Source: Bacteroidota bacterium
Lineage (GTDB): Bacteria > Bacteroidota > Bacteroidia > Bacteroidales > UBA1556
DNA length: 5,375 nt
Assembly: GCA_003648395.1 (NCBI GenBank)
Contig: QMPB01000376.1
Span: 1-5,375, forward strand
Direction: 5' to 3'
The notes beneath the pieces were generated by a model. That model worked only from the letters and a program-made list of their open reading frames with translations. It searched no databases and was not told the origin of the DNA. Of this stretch, positions 4,611-5,375 are shown in pieces (the first letter of the stretch is position 1; every line of letters begins with the position of its first letter). Made by a program: the position numbers and the translations under genes.

Positions 4611-5375
4611 TTAATATCGTTGGCGTTTTTTATATGTTGTATGCAACAAATTATGCGATACATGGCTAAGCGGTTCTTTCAAGAAATCCGCATAAATCTT
4701 TTTAATCTCAGGGTTCTCATGCGATTTACGAACCTTCATTCCCATATCCTCTTCATAAATAGACGCTGCTCGTTTTTTCCTAATGGCCTCATTAGTAGGA
4801 ATCGGTTGTCCACCGCCACCAATACAACCTCCTGGGCAAGCCATTATCTCAATAAAATGATATGGCGATTCCCCTTTTACAATCTGATCCATAATTTGTC
4901 GAGCATTAATCAAACCATGAGCAACAGCTACTCTAAGTTTTACACCTTCCAAAAATGAATATGCAGGCAATGCTCCCTCAATAGGTATGGTTGCTTCACG
5001 TATGCCTTCCATTCCACGAACAGCTTTTATATTCAAGTTTTCGAAAGGCACCTCTTTACCCGTAATTAACTCATAAGCAGTACGTAATCCTGCTTCCATT
5101 ACTCCACCAGTAGCACCAAATATAACTCCAGCACCCGATGATTCTCCCATAATACTATCGAAAGTTGAATCTTCCAATTCTTTAAAATCCAAGCCAGATT
5201 GTCGAATCATATGACCAAATTCCCTAGTGGTTAAACCAGCATCAATATCTTGATATCCACTATCATTCATTTCTTTTCTATTGGACTCAAATTTCTTGGC
5301 AGCACAAGGCATTATTGCCACACATACTATATCCTTTGGATCAATACCTTTCTTATCAGCATAATATGTTTTTGC
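4611..5375 (-). CDS. hydA: [FeFe]-hydrogenase catalytic subunit, C-terminal part (runs off right edge)
   Basis: The frame is open from the right edge to TAA at 4613-4611, giving 254 residues; the true start lies outside the window, and the GTG at 5321 is an internal Val codon because the family match (AKTYYADKKGIDP at the edge) continues upstream of it. Two of the three H-cluster motifs are visible: L2 as MPCAAKKFE (22-30, Cys24) and L3 as EIMACPGGCIGGGGQP (176-191, Cys180 and Cys184). The L1 motif (TSCxPxW) would lie upstream. The small-subunit-like tail follows, with RAASIYEED (202-210), RKSHENP (216-222) and SHNLLHTTY (240-248), fused in the same chain. The enzyme makes or consumes H2 in the anaerobic cytoplasm; whether it is a ferredoxin-linked single subunit or the catalytic part of an NADH/ferredoxin electron-bifurcating complex depends on the missing N-terminus and neighbours. 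Residue 25 is Ala where clostridial enzymes often have Thr. It converges on dnaJ. Confidence 0.95.
   Translation of the reverse strand, partial: AKTYYADKKGIDPKDIVCVAIMPCAAKKFESNRKEMNDSGYQDIDAGLTTREFGHMIRQSGLDFKELEDSTFDSIMGESSGAGVIFGATGGVMEAGLRTAYELITGKEVPFENLNIKAVRGMEGIREATIPIEGALPAYSFLEGVKLRVAVAHGLINARQIMDQIVKGESPYHFIEIMACPGGCIGGGGQPIPTNEAIRKKRAASIYEEDMGMKVRKSHENPEIKKIYADFLKEPLSHVSHNLLHTTYKKRQRY

Noticed and set aside
4590..4958. Plus-strand open frame of 122 codons after dnaJ
   Set aside because: It starts inside the terminator stem and is antisense to the conserved L3 motif and tail of the hydrogenase gene.

Overview
The window is strongly AT-rich and looks like chromosomal DNA of an anaerobic member of the Bacteroidota. 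The supporting signs are candidate promoters of the Bacteroidota type (TTG, about 20 bases, then TAnnTTTG), start codons without a well-placed Shine-Dalgarno sequence, a grpE-dnaJ pair without an adjacent dnaK, and an [FeFe]-hydrogenase next to a crotonase-type methylmalonyl-CoA decarboxylase. The lineage is an inference from these signs; I could not run a search.

Layout from left to right. (1) 1-581, minus strand: the N-terminal 193 residues of a methylthioribose-1-phosphate isomerase (mtnA), cut by the window edge. (2) 582-673: a divergent promoter region with a good plus-strand promoter candidate. (3) 674-1318, plus: a seven-helix hemolysin III/PAQR-family membrane protein. (4) 1319-1586: a non-coding stretch holding an AT-rich hairpin, a degenerate second copy of the last 25 codons of the neighbouring scpB gene, an 18-base direct repeat, and a 10-base-periodic repeat tract that runs up to the scpB stop codon. 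(5) 1587-2366, minus: scpB-type methylmalonyl-CoA decarboxylase. (6) 2367-2639: divergent intergenic region with candidate promoters on both strands. (7) 2640-4526, plus: grpE then dnaJ, a two-gene co-chaperone operon closed by a strong bidirectional terminator at 4549-4591. (8) 4611-5375, minus: the C-terminal 254 residues of a catalytic [FeFe]-hydrogenase subunit, cut by the right edge.

How the genes fit together: GrpE and DnaJ are partners of a DnaK encoded elsewhere. ScpB (methylmalonyl-CoA to propionyl-CoA, as in succinate-to-propionate fermentation) and the hydrogenase (disposal of reductant as H2) both fit a fermentative anaerobe. MtnA salvages the ribose part of methylthioadenosine or a related 5-deoxy nucleoside. 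The hemolysin III-family gene has no evident link to its neighbours. I see no defence system, CRISPR array, transposase or tRNA/rRNA gene. The least ordinary part is 1319-1590, where a duplicated gene 3' end flanks a small repeat-rich insert, a layout that resembles the scar of an element that integrates at gene ends.
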